Assembly: GCA_013297865.1 (NCBI GenBank)
Contig: JAAFIP010000001.1
Location: forward strand, 310,001-374,000
DNA: 64,000 bases
From: Polaromonas sp.
GTDB lineage: Bacteria; Pseudomonadota; Gammaproteobacteria; Burkholderiales; Burkholderiaceae_C
Direction: 5' to 3'
Shown here: positions 1-7,638 of the stretch, piece by piece
Position numbering within the stretch: the stretch's first letter is position 1
How the letters are laid out: every line of letters begins with the position of its first letter
Position numbers and translations under genes: made by a program
Notes under the pieces: generated by a model
Seen by the model: the letters and a program-made list of their open reading frames with translations, nothing else
The model's database searches: none
What the model was told of the DNA's origin: nothing

Positions 1-431
1 TGGCTGTGTCTTGCGTCTACCGCCGCTTTGAGTTTGCCGCACATCTCGGCGGTGGGGATCACGGTTTTGCCATCCAGATGCCCGCAGCGCTTGGGAAAGC
101 CCTGGTCTTCCAGCTGGATCATCGCCGCGCCCGCGCGCTCAAAGCCGCGCACGGTGCGCTGCACGTTCAGCGCGTTGCCAAAGCCGGTGTCGGCATCCAC
201 AATGACCGGCGTAGCCACCCGCTCGGTAATGCGCGCCAGCGTGTCTTGCACCTCGGTAAAGGTGGTCAGGCCAATGTCAGATCGGGCCAGGCGCGTGTAG
301 GCGATGGACGCGCCCGAGAGGTACAGGGCCTCAAAGCCCGCCTGCTCGGCGACAAGCGCCGTGAGCGCGTCGTACACGCCGGGGGCGAGCACTGCGCCGG
401 GTTGGGAGAGTCGGTGTTTTAAAGTGGTCAT
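1..431 (-). CDS. Isocitrate lyase/PEP mutase family lyase, N-terminal part
   Basis: Open reading frame starting at ATG 431-429 and running off the left edge, so only about 143 N-terminal residues are seen. It shows the TIM-barrel signatures of the isocitrate lyase/phosphoenolpyruvate mutase superfamily: a metal-binding DAD at residues 79-81 (VIVDADTGFG) and the lyase loop KRCGH at 114-118. The Cys in that loop is known for true lyases (isocitrate, 2-methylisocitrate and 2,3-dimethylmalate lyases) rather than mutases. Such enzymes cleave a 2-hydroxy-acid carbon-carbon bond with Mg2+. It points the same way as the flavoprotein/amidohydrolase/dehydratase block further right but is separated from it by an AT-rich three-gene insert. 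The substrate is unknown; oxaloacetate decarboxylase-like members are possible. Confidence 0.85.
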   Translation of the reverse strand, partial: MTTLKHRLSQPGAVLAPGVYDALTALVAEQAGFEALYLSGASIAYTRLARSDIGLTTFTEVQDTLARITERVATPVIVDADTGFGNALNVQRTVRGFERAGAAMIQLEDQGFPKRCGHLDGKTVIPTAEMCGKLKAAVDARHS

Positions 432-666
432 GCGTTCGCTATCTATTGATTGCTGCGAAGTTCGTGCAGCAGCAGGGATAGAGTCTACATGCGGTCTATC
501 TTGGTTTCAAAAAAATTGACATGATGAAAATATCGCCACTCGATTGTCAACGAGCAATTTATTTTGGATGTTGTTGAACTGAAGTGAATCTCATTGCACG
601 ATGGGGATTTCGCTCTGAAAACCGCTTTACCGTCAGATTTACCGTCATGCAAAACTGCACTTAAGG

Positions 667-1233
667 TTAGGTCAAACGACCATCGTCATTCCAGTTGCCG
701 AACATCTTGTTTAAGGCGGTTTTTTTTACGAAATTTCTCAATCTTGTTTCAAACTCGCTCGGGGGTTTTCGCATTTCCTCGATATAACCAATTCTTACAG
801 CGCGATACAGCACTGGGAATTTTTTGAAATTTGCTAGTGCATTGCCATTTGCTGATAGTGCAGCAACGATATCCGCCGGAGTATCTTGACGTAACTCTAG
901 CGGAGGCAGCTTCACTCTTCCCGCATCGGTCATCAACTCCAACTGAATAAGACGTTGCGAGCGAGCCTTATTGAGTTCTGTCCAGTTCCCATCGGCTCGC
1001 CGAGGACTGAACCTTCGTGCCAACTCGCCGGTAGCAATACGCTTGGCTAAGCCATCAATCCAACCGAAGCAAATAGCCTCTTCAACAGAGTCTAAATAGG
1101 TTATCGATCCTTCTTCTAGACATATCAGCCAAGCATCCTTAGTTTGCGCATGGTTTTTTCTAGCCATGCACGCCAATCTTTTCGGGTTTTTAACTTGAGC
1201 GCGGTTGTGACTTCCATAAGAACTGACTTCCAA
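667..1233 (-). CDS. YdeI/OmpD-associated family protein
   Basis: 188-residue cytoplasmic protein with the family core CFGWIDG followed by an FSPRR segment and WTELN. Family members are linked to bacteriocin or peptide resistance in some hosts, but the biochemical activity is not established. The start chosen is ATG 1233; a second Met at 1167 would remove 22 residues, some of which look family-like (KNPKRL), so the longer form is preferred. It lies 4 bp downstream of the TetR gene and is probably co-transcribed with it. The region is visibly more AT-rich than its neighbours, suggesting acquisition. The TetR protein could regulate it. Confidence 0.75.
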   Translation of the reverse strand: MEVSSYGSHNRAQVKNPKRLACMARKNHAQTKDAWLICLEEGSITYLDSVEEAICFGWIDGLAKRIATGELARRFSPRRADGNWTELNKARSQRLIQLELMTDAGRVKLPPLELRQDTPADIVAALSANGNALANFKKFPVLYRAVRIGYIEEMRKPPSEFETRLRNFVKKTALNKMFGNWNDDGRLT

Positions 1234-1237
1234 TTAA

Positions 1238-1888
1238 CTATTTGACTACTCTTGAAAGCTCAGTAGTTGTTTCAATTTCATGAAATCCGACAAATGCACT
1301 AATGTGTGATTGCAGGAAGCTGTCAATGTCAGTAGGGTATGCAGTTGCTCCATCAAGCCCGTGTTGATGCAAAAAAATCAATATAACCGGGCTCAGCAAA
1401 GAAATTGCCGCATACCTTGTATTGGTGGGGCGCATTTCTCTCCTCGCAATATGTGCATTTAAACGACGTTCCGTCGCCAGGATAGTAGGCTCAAGAATAT
1501 GGTTAAGGTAAGAGTTTGCTAAAACGATATGGCTAAGCCCCTGAGCCAATCCAACAGCGTGTAAACGAACAAGTCCGCCGTATCGAAACCCGTCAGCCAC
1601 GTGCACGACAAGATCATGCGTTGATTGTCGAAATAACCCAGTTGGAGTTTCTGCAATGGTTAACTCCCCGTGAGCACTCTCACAACAGTCAGCAAAAACC
1701 GCCGAAAAAACCTCCTCCCGATTGCCAAAGTAATGCTGTAGCGTGGGGATCGTCACGCCCGAAGCCGTGGCTAAACCTCGATAGCTGGACGGAGGATTGC
1801 CACTCAATAACGCATCACGAAGTCGAACCAAAATGGCCGCTCTGGATGCGGCGAAATCAGCATTTTTACTACCCGTTTTTCTAGGCAT
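1238..1888 (-). CDS. TetR/AcrR family transcriptional regulator
   Basis: 216 residues with an N-terminal helix-turn-helix at about residues 15-65 (YRGLATASGVTIPTLQHYFG, then NREEVF), the usual TetR signature in which a Tyr-Phe pair follows the recognition helix. The C-terminal part is an unassigned ligand-binding/dimerisation domain. It is divergent from the TspO-like gene, with 94 bp between them that contain a 9-bp-arm palindrome and a possible promoter, so it probably represses that gene and itself. It is followed after 4 bp by the YdeI-like gene. Its AT-rich base use matches the neighbouring two genes and differs from the rest of the window. Confidence 0.85.
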   Translation of the reverse strand: MPRKTGSKNADFAASRAAILVRLRDALLSGNPPSSYRGLATASGVTIPTLQHYFGNREEVFSAVFADCCESAHGELTIAETPTGLFRQSTHDLVVHVADGFRYGGLVRLHAVGLAQGLSHIVLANSYLNHILEPTILATERRLNAHIARREMRPTNTRYAAISLLSPVILIFLHQHGLDGATAYPTDIDSFLQSHISAFVGFHEIETTTELSRVVK

Positions 1889-1901
1889 TTAACTTCACAA
1901 C

Positions 1902-1952
1902 TTGACAAGGTATTCGTACATAAAATAAAATATCTCATTCGTTATATTTTAT
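1902..1952 (+). promoter_or_regulatory. Candidate promoter and TetR operator upstream of the TspO-like gene
   Basis: A TTGACA hexamer (1902-1907) is followed after 18 bp by TAAAAT (1926-1931). Overlapping the latter is a perfect inverted repeat, ATAAAATAT at 1925-1933 and ATATTTTAT at 1944-1952, with a 10-nt spacer. The position between divergent tetR and tspO-like genes fits a TetR operator. Promoter strength and binding are inferred only from the pattern; the region is AT-rich, which raises the chance of coincidence. Confidence 0.4.
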
Positions 1953-1982
1953 TAATCAACTAATTATCATAAAGAGCTACTT

Positions 1983-2495
1983 ATGCCGGCAAAAAATTTT
2001 CAATGGTGGCACGCACTTGCTATCTTGATCGCTGCAAATCTAGTCAGCGCACTACCCGTAGGTTATGCCGGAGACAAAGTTTTTTACAACAGTTTTCAGC
2101 TGCCAAGTATCGCTCCTGCAGACTGGGTATTTGCTCCAATGTGGCTATTTCTAAACATTACATCACTAATTGCTTTGTACAGAGTAGCAAATCTTCCTGC
2201 AAGCAAAACCAGAAGTTACTTCTTAATCTCAGAAGCACTTGGCTGGATTCTTTTCGCAATATTCACCACCGTATATTTTTTGATGAAAAGCCCAATACTC
2301 GGGGCTATTGACACAGTACTGGGCTTACTTATAGCAATCTACAGCGTAGCTTTGGCCAGAACGATTGACCGAAATGCCGCAATTTGTATTTGCTTGCGAC
2401 TGGCATGGCTGTGTTTGGCGAGTTATGTCTCAGCTTGGGTGGCGCTAAACAACCCGGACCAACTATTTTCAACGAGTTCATTTTTTATGCGCTAG
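1983..2495 (+). CDS. TspO/MBR family membrane protein
   Basis: 170 residues, strongly hydrophobic with about five membrane segments. Residues 35-55 carry the TspO pattern, with a proline-rich stretch and a WVFAPMW motif (typically xPxWVFxPxW). TspO/MBR proteins bind porphyrins and other ligands and act in tetrapyrrole or stress responses. The C-terminal part (WVALNNPDQLF) resembles the conserved fifth helix with WVxxN. It is divergent from the TetR gene, which is the probable regulator, and converges with the flavoprotein gene 32 bp downstream. It is a remote family member, so the functional call is moderate. Confidence 0.7.
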   Translation: MPAKNFQWWHALAILIAANLVSALPVGYAGDKVFYNSFQLPSIAPADWVFAPMWLFLNITSLIALYRVANLPASKTRSYFLISEALGWILFAIFTTVYFLMKSPILGAIDTVLGLLIAIYSVALARTIDRNAAICICLRLAWLCLASYVSAWVALNNPDQLFSTSSFFMR

Positions 2496-2527
2496 CTCAA
2501 AAACCAGCCTCACTCCCACTCCATCAT

Positions 2528-3982
2528 TTACGGAGGACCTATAGTCACGATTTGGGTCACCATTGTGAACGCACTCTCAGCCGCAATAGCACCGCCCGCC
2601 ACGGCGCTAAGAAGACCGTTGCCAGACAGATAGCCCCACACCGTATTTCCCGACACCCCGCGCGCCGCGCCGCCTGCGGCCAAGAGATTGGGAAACGGCG
2701 TGCCGTCATCCCGCAGCACGCGGCATTGCGCGTCGATGTCCAGGCCACCCTGGGTGTGGAACAGTGCGCCAGTGACTTTGACGGCATAGAAGGGGGCTTG
2801 CAGGGGGCGTTTGGAAGTCTGTCCATGTGGCCGCCCGTCCGCTTGGGCTGAGCCTGTTGAAGCCTCTCCAGAGCCGATAGTCCTTGTATTACTTGCGCAA
2901 GCAGCTATCACATTCGCAGCATCACAATCGATCAAAGCCGCCAAAGCCTGCGCATCCGCACAGGTCTTCAAAGCCCCCGCTTCCTCCGCCGCGCAAAAAT
3001 CCGGAAAGCTAGGCGCCAGTTCCAAGATAGGCCCGTCAAACACATTCCACGCCACGCCGCCCGGCTGCGCCAGCACATGCACCGCCGCCTCTGAGTAGCC
3101 CTGCGTCTCGTCATGAAAGCGCTCGCCCCGCGCGTTGAGCTGGATGCCGCCCTCCATCATCAGCGCCCAGCTGATCAGCGCGCCCTGTGGCACCGCCCAC
3201 GAGCCGTGGCCCTGGTAGCCGCCCAGGTCGGCCAGCCGCGCACCCAGCGCCCTGCCCCAGCTGATGGCGCTGCCGTCGTTGCCCGTATGCCCGGCAAACA
3301 GCGCGTCGCACATCTCGGGCAGCAGCTCGCGCACCATCTGCGGGTTGCCGCCAAAGCCATTGCACGCCAGGATCAGCGCATCACAGCGCAAATGCTCCAT
3401 AGTGCCATCGGGCCGCTGGTAGCCCACGCCTGTCACCCACTGCGCACTGTCCACAAAAATCTGCCGCACCGTCGCCTGGGTCACGATGTCCGCCCCCGCG
3501 CTCACCGCAGCCCGCTCCAGCTGGGCGACCAAAGCCGCCCCAGTTTTTTGCGGCACTGCATGCATGCGCCGCACGCTGTGGCCTGGGTACAAGAAGCCAT
3601 CCAGAACGATAAATTCCAAAGCGTGCCGCGCAGCCAGCACGTCCATCACCGCCCCAATCCTCTGCGAAAACGCCGCCACCAAATGCGCCGCCGCCGTGCC
3701 ATGCGCCTTGGCCTGAATGTCTTGTGCAAACAGCTCTGCACTGTCCACCACACCCGCCGCGCGCTGCACAGCCGTGCCCGCTGCTGGAATAAACCCCGAA
3801 GACAGCGCCGTAGAACCCGACGGCTGCGCATCGCGTTCCAGCAGCACGCAGTCCATACCCAAGTCGCGTAGCGAAATCGCTGCCACCAAGCCGCATGCGC
3901 CTGCGCCGATGATGGCTACAGGGATGTGGGGCGCGTTAGCCGGTGGATTACTTTGGGTGATCGAAGGGTTCATTGAAAACAT
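2528..3982 (-). CDS. FAD-dependent oxidoreductase (succinate dehydrogenase/fumarate reductase flavoprotein-like)
   Basis: 484 residues from ATG 3982. An N-terminal Rossmann motif GAGACG at about residues 26-31 and a C-terminal FAD-binding stretch (NLLAAGGAARGVSG) place it in the FAD_binding_2 family, which includes fumarate reductase, 3-ketosteroid dehydrogenase and tricarballylate dehydrogenase. The start codon overlaps the stop of the amidohydrolase (TGATG), implying coupling and a shared pathway. The substrate is probably an acid or enoate from the same route. An odd low-complexity insert at about residues 369-383 (GEASTGSAQADG) corresponds to a dispersed REP-like sequence within the gene. 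A TTG start at 3985 is possible but less likely. Confidence 0.8.
   Translation of the reverse strand: MFSMNPSITQSNPPANAPHIPVAIIGAGACGLVAAISLRDLGMDCVLLERDAQPSGSTALSSGFIPAAGTAVQRAAGVVDSAELFAQDIQAKAHGTAAAHLVAAFSQRIGAVMDVLAARHALEFIVLDGFLYPGHSVRRMHAVPQKTGAALVAQLERAAVSAGADIVTQATVRQIFVDSAQWVTGVGYQRPDGTMEHLRCDALILACNGFGGNPQMVRELLPEMCDALFAGHTGNDGSAISWGRALGARLADLGGYQGHGSWAVPQGALISWALMMEGGIQLNARGERFHDETQGYSEAAVHVLAQPGGVAWNVFDGPILELAPSFPDFCAAEEAGALKTCADAQALAALIDCDAANVIAACASNTRTIGSGEASTGSAQADGRPHGQTSKRPLQAPFYAVKVTGALFHTQGGLDIDAQCRVLRDDGTPFPNLLAAGGAARGVSGNTVWGYLSGNGLLSAVAGGAIAAESAFTMVTQIVTIGPP
2835..2875 (-). repeat. REP-like repeat inside the flavoprotein gene
   Basis: On the minus strand this stretch reads as a GGCTTCAACAGGCTCAGCCC core followed by AAGCGGACGG. 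It resembles the GACAGGCTCAGCCCGAACGG-type repeat that is scattered through many proteobacterial genomes. Here it is in frame and adds a Ser/Gly/Ala-rich loop. Only one copy was noticed in the window, so its repeat status rests on memory of other genomes. Confidence 0.45.
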
Positions 3983-5466
3983 CAAGCCGTAGGCCGGAAC
4001 AGATATTGCCCCGTAGGCTTGCCCACCACCTTGCCGTCCTGAAAGATGACCTGGCCGCGCAGGTAGGTCGCATCCACCCGTGCTGACATTTCCAGGCCCT
4101 CGAAGGGCGTGTAGCCTTGGGTGGACGGCGAGTCTTTGGCGTGGATGGTCCAGGTTTTGGAGGTGTCTACCAGTGCAATGTCGGCATCAAAGCCCACATC
4201 GATATCGCCCTTCTTGTTCAGGCCGTAGCGCTGCGCGGGGTTCCAGCTGGTGACGCGGGCCATGTGGTTGTAGCCCATGCCGCGGCGGGTGCCTTCGCTG
4301 ACCAGGGCGGGCAGCAAATATTCGGTGCCGCCAAAGCCGCTCTTGGCCATCCAGATGTTGCCAAAGTAGTGCTTGGGGATTTTCATCTCGTGGCGGCAGC
4401 AGGCGTGGTCGCTCACCACCCAGTCCAGCTCGCCAGACAGCAGCGCGTCCCATAAAAACTCTACGTCTTTGCGCGGGCGAATCGGCGGGTTAACCTTGGC
4501 CAGCTCGGCGGCTTTGCTGGTGATGTCGAGCATCAGGTGACCAATGGTGACCTCGCGTTTGAAGTCGATATGCGGGAAGGTCTCGGCCATCATCATCGCG
4601 GCTTGCACAGCCTTGCGTGAGGACAGATGCAGCAGGTTGATATTGGTGAGCGCGGTTTCGTTGGCCAGGTAACTGGCGATGAAAACGGCTAGGCCCTCAG
4701 AGTGCTGCGGGCGCGAGGCGCTGTAGGCGGCCAGGCCTTTGAGGGATTTGTCTTTCTCCACAATCTTGGTGTAGGCCGTCATGATCTCAGCCGTTTCGCA
4801 GTGCAGAGACAGCGATATCTGCTTGGCCAGGTGCGGCATCTGCTCGCGCGCGGCTTGCACGCCGCGCATGATGAACTCAAAGTGCGCGTAGTCGTAGCGC
4901 TCGTCTTCCTTGATCATTAAAAAATCTTTTTGCGTGTTGCTCGCGCCATGCAGGCCGTGTGAGCCGTAGAACATGAAAATCTTGAAGCTGGACACGCCGA
5001 ACTTCTCAATCAACTCGGGAATCTCTTTGATGTGCGTGCCGTCCATGGGCGCGAGGTGAAAGCCGTAGTCCACATGGAACTTGTCCTTGGCCGTCTTGAG
5101 CACTTCGGGGTAAAACTTTTTGTACGGCCCGCCTTTGTTCATGTAGTACTGGCCGGTGCGAAAGTAGTTCAAGCTGCTGGTCACGCCGCCCATGGCAGCG
5201 GCCTGGCTTTCGGTCACCGCGTCTTCGGCCAGTGGGGAGTAAATGCCGCTGTGCATGTGTGCGTCCACCACACCCGGGAAGGCCAGGCGGTTGTTACCGT
5301 CGTGCACCTGTTTGGCGCGGGTCACGTCTATTCCTGGCGCGATGTGGGCAAACTTGCCGTCTTTGATGGCTATGTCGCTGCTGTGCACTACGTTGCCGTG
5401 GGGGCGGACTACGCGGACGTTTTTGATTAGCAGGTCGAATTCTGGGGTGGCTTGTTTTTTTGTCAT
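3982..5466 (-). CDS. Cyclic amidohydrolase (dihydropyrimidinase/hydantoinase/dihydroorotase-like)
   Basis: 494 residues. The amidohydrolase metal ligands are all visible: HMH at 70-72 (VDAHMH), a candidate carbamylated Lys162 (SFKIFMFYG), His222 (SLHCE), His280 (LLHLS) and the catalytic Asp353 (VSDHA). This is the pattern of hydantoinase, dihydropyrimidinase, allantoinase and enamidase, which open cyclic amides with two metal ions in the cytoplasm. It is translationally coupled to the flavoprotein gene and lies downstream of the dehydratase subunits, so it probably opens a ring in a catabolic route. A substrate cannot be named from the sequence. The sequence is complete and no active-site residue is missing. 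Confidence 0.85.
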   Translation of the reverse strand: MTKKQATPEFDLLIKNVRVVRPHGNVVHSSDIAIKDGKFAHIAPGIDVTRAKQVHDGNNRLAFPGVVDAHMHSGIYSPLAEDAVTESQAAAMGGVTSSLNYFRTGQYYMNKGGPYKKFYPEVLKTAKDKFHVDYGFHLAPMDGTHIKEIPELIEKFGVSSFKIFMFYGSHGLHGASNTQKDFLMIKEDERYDYAHFEFIMRGVQAAREQMPHLAKQISLSLHCETAEIMTAYTKIVEKDKSLKGLAAYSASRPQHSEGLAVFIASYLANETALTNINLLHLSSRKAVQAAMMMAETFPHIDFKREVTIGHLMLDITSKAAELAKVNPPIRPRKDVEFLWDALLSGELDWVVSDHACCRHEMKIPKHYFGNIWMAKSGFGGTEYLLPALVSEGTRRGMGYNHMARVTSWNPAQRYGLNKKGDIDVGFDADIALVDTSKTWTIHAKDSPSTQGYTPFEGLEMSARVDATYLRGQVIFQDGKVVGKPTGQYLFRPTA

Positions 5467-5531
5467 TTGGTTTTCCTTTTTTAGGATGTGTGGAATTTAT
5501 GAGGCCTTTAGGGGCGATCTTGGTTGGTGGA

Positions 5532-5627
5532 TGCCCAGACACTTGGGATACTTGGCTCCGCGGCTGTCCCCCGCCCTTCGGGCTCCTCCTTGATGTCGCT
5601 GCGCCAAGCATCCCAAGCGCCTGGGCA
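5532..5627. repeat. Palindromic element, copy 1
   Basis: Outer arms 5532-5555 and 5604-5627 are imperfect inverted repeats of 24 bp (TGCCCAGACACTTGGG against its complement). The inner segment 5555-5574 is an exact inverted match of 5760-5779, and 5582-5591 is an inverted match of 5732-5741. This suggests a MITE- or BIME-like mobile hairpin. Confidence 0.75.
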
Positions 5628-5696
5628 GTCAAAGGTGTTGATTAGCAATGTGAATACCCGTGCGAGAAACTGTTTGATCGCCCTCCACGCTGGCAA

Positions 5697-5801
5697 GACA
5701 CTGTCGGCGGTGCGCTCAGCGCAGCGGCATAAAGGAGGAGCAGGCGGCCCTAGGCCGCCGCGGGGGACAGCCGCGGAGCTGAGCGCGCCGTCGGCAGTGT
5801 C
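5697..5801. repeat. Palindromic element, copy 2 (inverted relative to copy 1)
   Basis: Outer arms 5697-5719 and 5779-5801 are 23-bp imperfect inverted repeats (GACACTGTCGGCGG against its complement). The outer arms differ from those of the first element while the inner segments are shared in inverse orientation, so the two elements could pair with each other as well as fold separately. Confidence 0.75.
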
Positions 5802-5853
5802 CCCTACAACGCAAGCATCACAAAGGAAAAGTGGACTACGGTACGCCATCATG

Positions 5854-6369
5854 TCAAGACACCTCAATAGGCGCATGGGACTTTTGCAAGCGCTGCTTCA
5901 GGCTGGGCAGCAAACCCCCAGCTTGCACCATCTGGAGCAAAAATTCAGGAATAGGCTCACATTCCAGTGTAGTTTTATCAGACAAAACCAGCTCCAGCCC
6001 ATTAGATGATCGCGAGAGCAGCTCCTGATTTCGTAGCAAATCTGCTTGCGGACAGGTTAGCAGTAGCAGCCCCACATTGAACGCATTGCGAAAATACAGG
6101 CCACTGTAGCTTGGTGCAATCACGGCCGCAATGCCCAGGTGCACCAGCACCTGCGCTGCCTGCTCACGCGAGGAGCCGATGCCAAAATTGGGGCCAGCCA
6201 CAATCACGTCGCCCTTCTTTACTTCACTGGCAAAGTTCGGCAGCACAGACTCCAGACAATGCTGCGCAATCACTTCAATGCCGTGCTTCATCGCGTGGCC
6301 GGGGGCCAGCACATCGGTGTCAATGTCAGCACCCAGGTGCCAGATGCGGTGCTGCGTCAACGCACTCAT
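5854..6369 (-). CDS. Aconitase-family dehydratase small subunit (LeuD-like)
   Basis: 171 residues, the usual length for a LeuD/DmdB-type swivel domain. Conserved features include DTDVLAPGHAMKHG near the N-terminus and GSSREQA at about residues 65-72, where Ser/Arg contact the substrate. It forms the active site with the large subunit encoded just upstream; its start overlaps that gene's stop by 4 bp (ATGA), so the two are translated together. The pair catalyses reversible hydration/dehydration of a hydroxy-acid. Leucine biosynthesis is unlikely because no leuA or leuB is adjacent and the setting is a GntR/transporter catabolic block; dimethylmalate- or methylcitrate-type substrates are options. 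Confidence 0.8.
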   Translation of the reverse strand: MSALTQHRIWHLGADIDTDVLAPGHAMKHGIEVIAQHCLESVLPNFASEVKKGDVIVAGPNFGIGSSREQAAQVLVHLGIAAVIAPSYSGLYFRNAFNVGLLLLTCPQADLLRNQELLSRSSNGLELVLSDKTTLECEPIPEFLLQMVQAGGLLPSLKQRLQKSHAPIEVS

Positions 6370-7637
6370 GCCAGCACCTCACGCGGATCGGTAATCACGC
6401 CGCGCAACGCCGATGCGGCCACGGTGTAGGGCGAGGCCAGATACACCTGCGCGGTGGCTGCACCCATGCGGCCTTTGAAGTTGCGCGCCGTGCTGCTGAT
6501 GACCGTGCTGCCCTCGGGCACGCTGCCGCCGTAGCCTGCACAGGCACCGCAGGCGGTGGCGAAGAGTTGGGCGCCTGCGTCTTGCAAAGTTTGCAACACG
6601 CCCTCTTTCTCTGCTTCCTGCTGGTCTTGCCTGCTGGCCGGGGCCACCATGAGCTGCACGCCCTGCGCTACCTTGTGGCCGCGCAGCACACTGGCGGCGG
6701 CGCGCAGGTCTTCCAGTTTGGCACCTGTGCAGGCACCGATGTAGGCCACGTGGACGGGCGTGCCAGCGTGCGTGGTCACGGCGTGGGTGTTGGCAGGGCT
6801 GTGCGGGGCGGCTACCTGGGGCGGCAGTGTGCTGGCATCGAAGCTGTGGCGCTCTACCTGCGCGTCGGCGTCGGTATGCCAGTGGCTAATGTCTTGCCGG
6901 GCTACGCCCACCGTCTCCAGCCAGTCCTGCGTTACTGCATCCGGTGCCACCAAGCCTGTCTGCGCGCCCAGCTCGGCACTCATATTGCACAGGGTCATGC
7001 GCTCGGGCATGGACAGGGCCTGCACGGCCGCGCCGCAAAACTCCACTGCCTGGTACTGGCCACCGTTCATGCCAAAGCGGCCGATGGTGTGCAGCATCAT
7101 GTCTTTGGCCGTCACGCCGCGCGACAGCTGGCCGCTCCAGTGCATTTGAATCGTCTGCGGCACGCGCAGCCAAATCTCGCCCGTGACGCACACGCCCAAC
7201 ATCTCAGTGCTGCCCACGCCAAACATATAGGCACCAAACGCGCCCCCTGTAGGCGAATGCGAGTCGCCGCCTACACACAGCATGCCGGGGCGCAAATGGC
7301 CTTTTTGTGGCAGCACGACGTGGCAGATACCCATACTGTCATACACATGCGGCAGGGCCTGGTCGCGCGCCCAGTCGCGGGCGATGCGCACAATCTTGCG
7401 TGCCTCGTCGTCCTGCTCGGGCACGTAGTGGTCCATCACCAGCACCACTTTGGATTTGTCCCATATCTGCGCTTGCAGCTCTTCCAGCATGGGTTTGAGG
7501 CGGCGCGGGCCTGACGAGTCGTGGAACATCGCCAAATCCACCCTGCAAGTGACAATCTCGCCCACAGCCACGGCGCTGCGCCCGGACGCGTGGGCGATGA
7601 GTTTTTGGGCAAGGGTTTGGGCAGGCATGTACGCCAC
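6366..7637 (-). CDS. Aconitase-family dehydratase large subunit (LeuC-like)
   Basis: 423 residues. The three Cys ligands of a [4Fe-4S] cluster are visible: Cys303 (GACTGAK) and Cys363/Cys366 (TACGACAGYG). A CVGGDSHSPT segment at 121-130 and the GSTE loop are typical of isopropylmalate isomerase/homoaconitase large chains. It partners with the downstream LeuD-like chain (4-bp overlap) and begins 1 bp after the Bug receptor stop, so the three are one transcription unit. The start could be GTG 7637 or ATG 7628. The role is inferred as hydration/dehydration of a hydroxy-dicarboxylate in the catabolic block. Confidence 0.85.
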   Translation of the reverse strand: MAYMPAQTLAQKLIAHASGRSAVAVGEIVTCRVDLAMFHDSSGPRRLKPMLEELQAQIWDKSKVVLVMDHYVPEQDDEARKIVRIARDWARDQALPHVYDSMGICHVVLPQKGHLRPGMLCVGGDSHSPTGGAFGAYMFGVGSTEMLGVCVTGEIWLRVPQTIQMHWSGQLSRGVTAKDMMLHTIGRFGMNGGQYQAVEFCGAAVQALSMPERMTLCNMSAELGAQTGLVAPDAVTQDWLETVGVARQDISHWHTDADAQVERHSFDASTLPPQVAAPHSPANTHAVTTHAGTPVHVAYIGACTGAKLEDLRAAASVLRGHKVAQGVQLMVAPASRQDQQEAEKEGVLQTLQDAGAQLFATACGACAGYGGSVPEGSTVISSTARNFKGRMGAATAQVYLASPYTVAASALRGVITDPREVLA

Positions 7638-7638
7638 T

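Larger units (their letters stand above)
5467..5853. other. Intergenic region with two palindromic elements
   Basis: 387 bp without a credible gene between the dehydratase small subunit and the amidohydrolase. It contains two long imperfect stem-loops (5532-5627 and 5697-5801) that share a 20-bp inner segment in opposite orientation; these are listed separately. No promoter could be assigned with confidence. Confidence 0.7.

Noticed and set aside
6111-7514. 467-residue plus-strand open frame opposite the LeuC-like gene
   Set aside because: His/Gly/Ala-rich shadow in high-GC DNA; the minus strand encodes a clear LeuC-like protein with all cluster Cys.
5854-7637. Leucine biosynthesis leuCD
   Set aside because: No leuA or leuB nearby, and the genes are packed with a Bug receptor and near a GntR/transporter block; a catabolic role is more likely.
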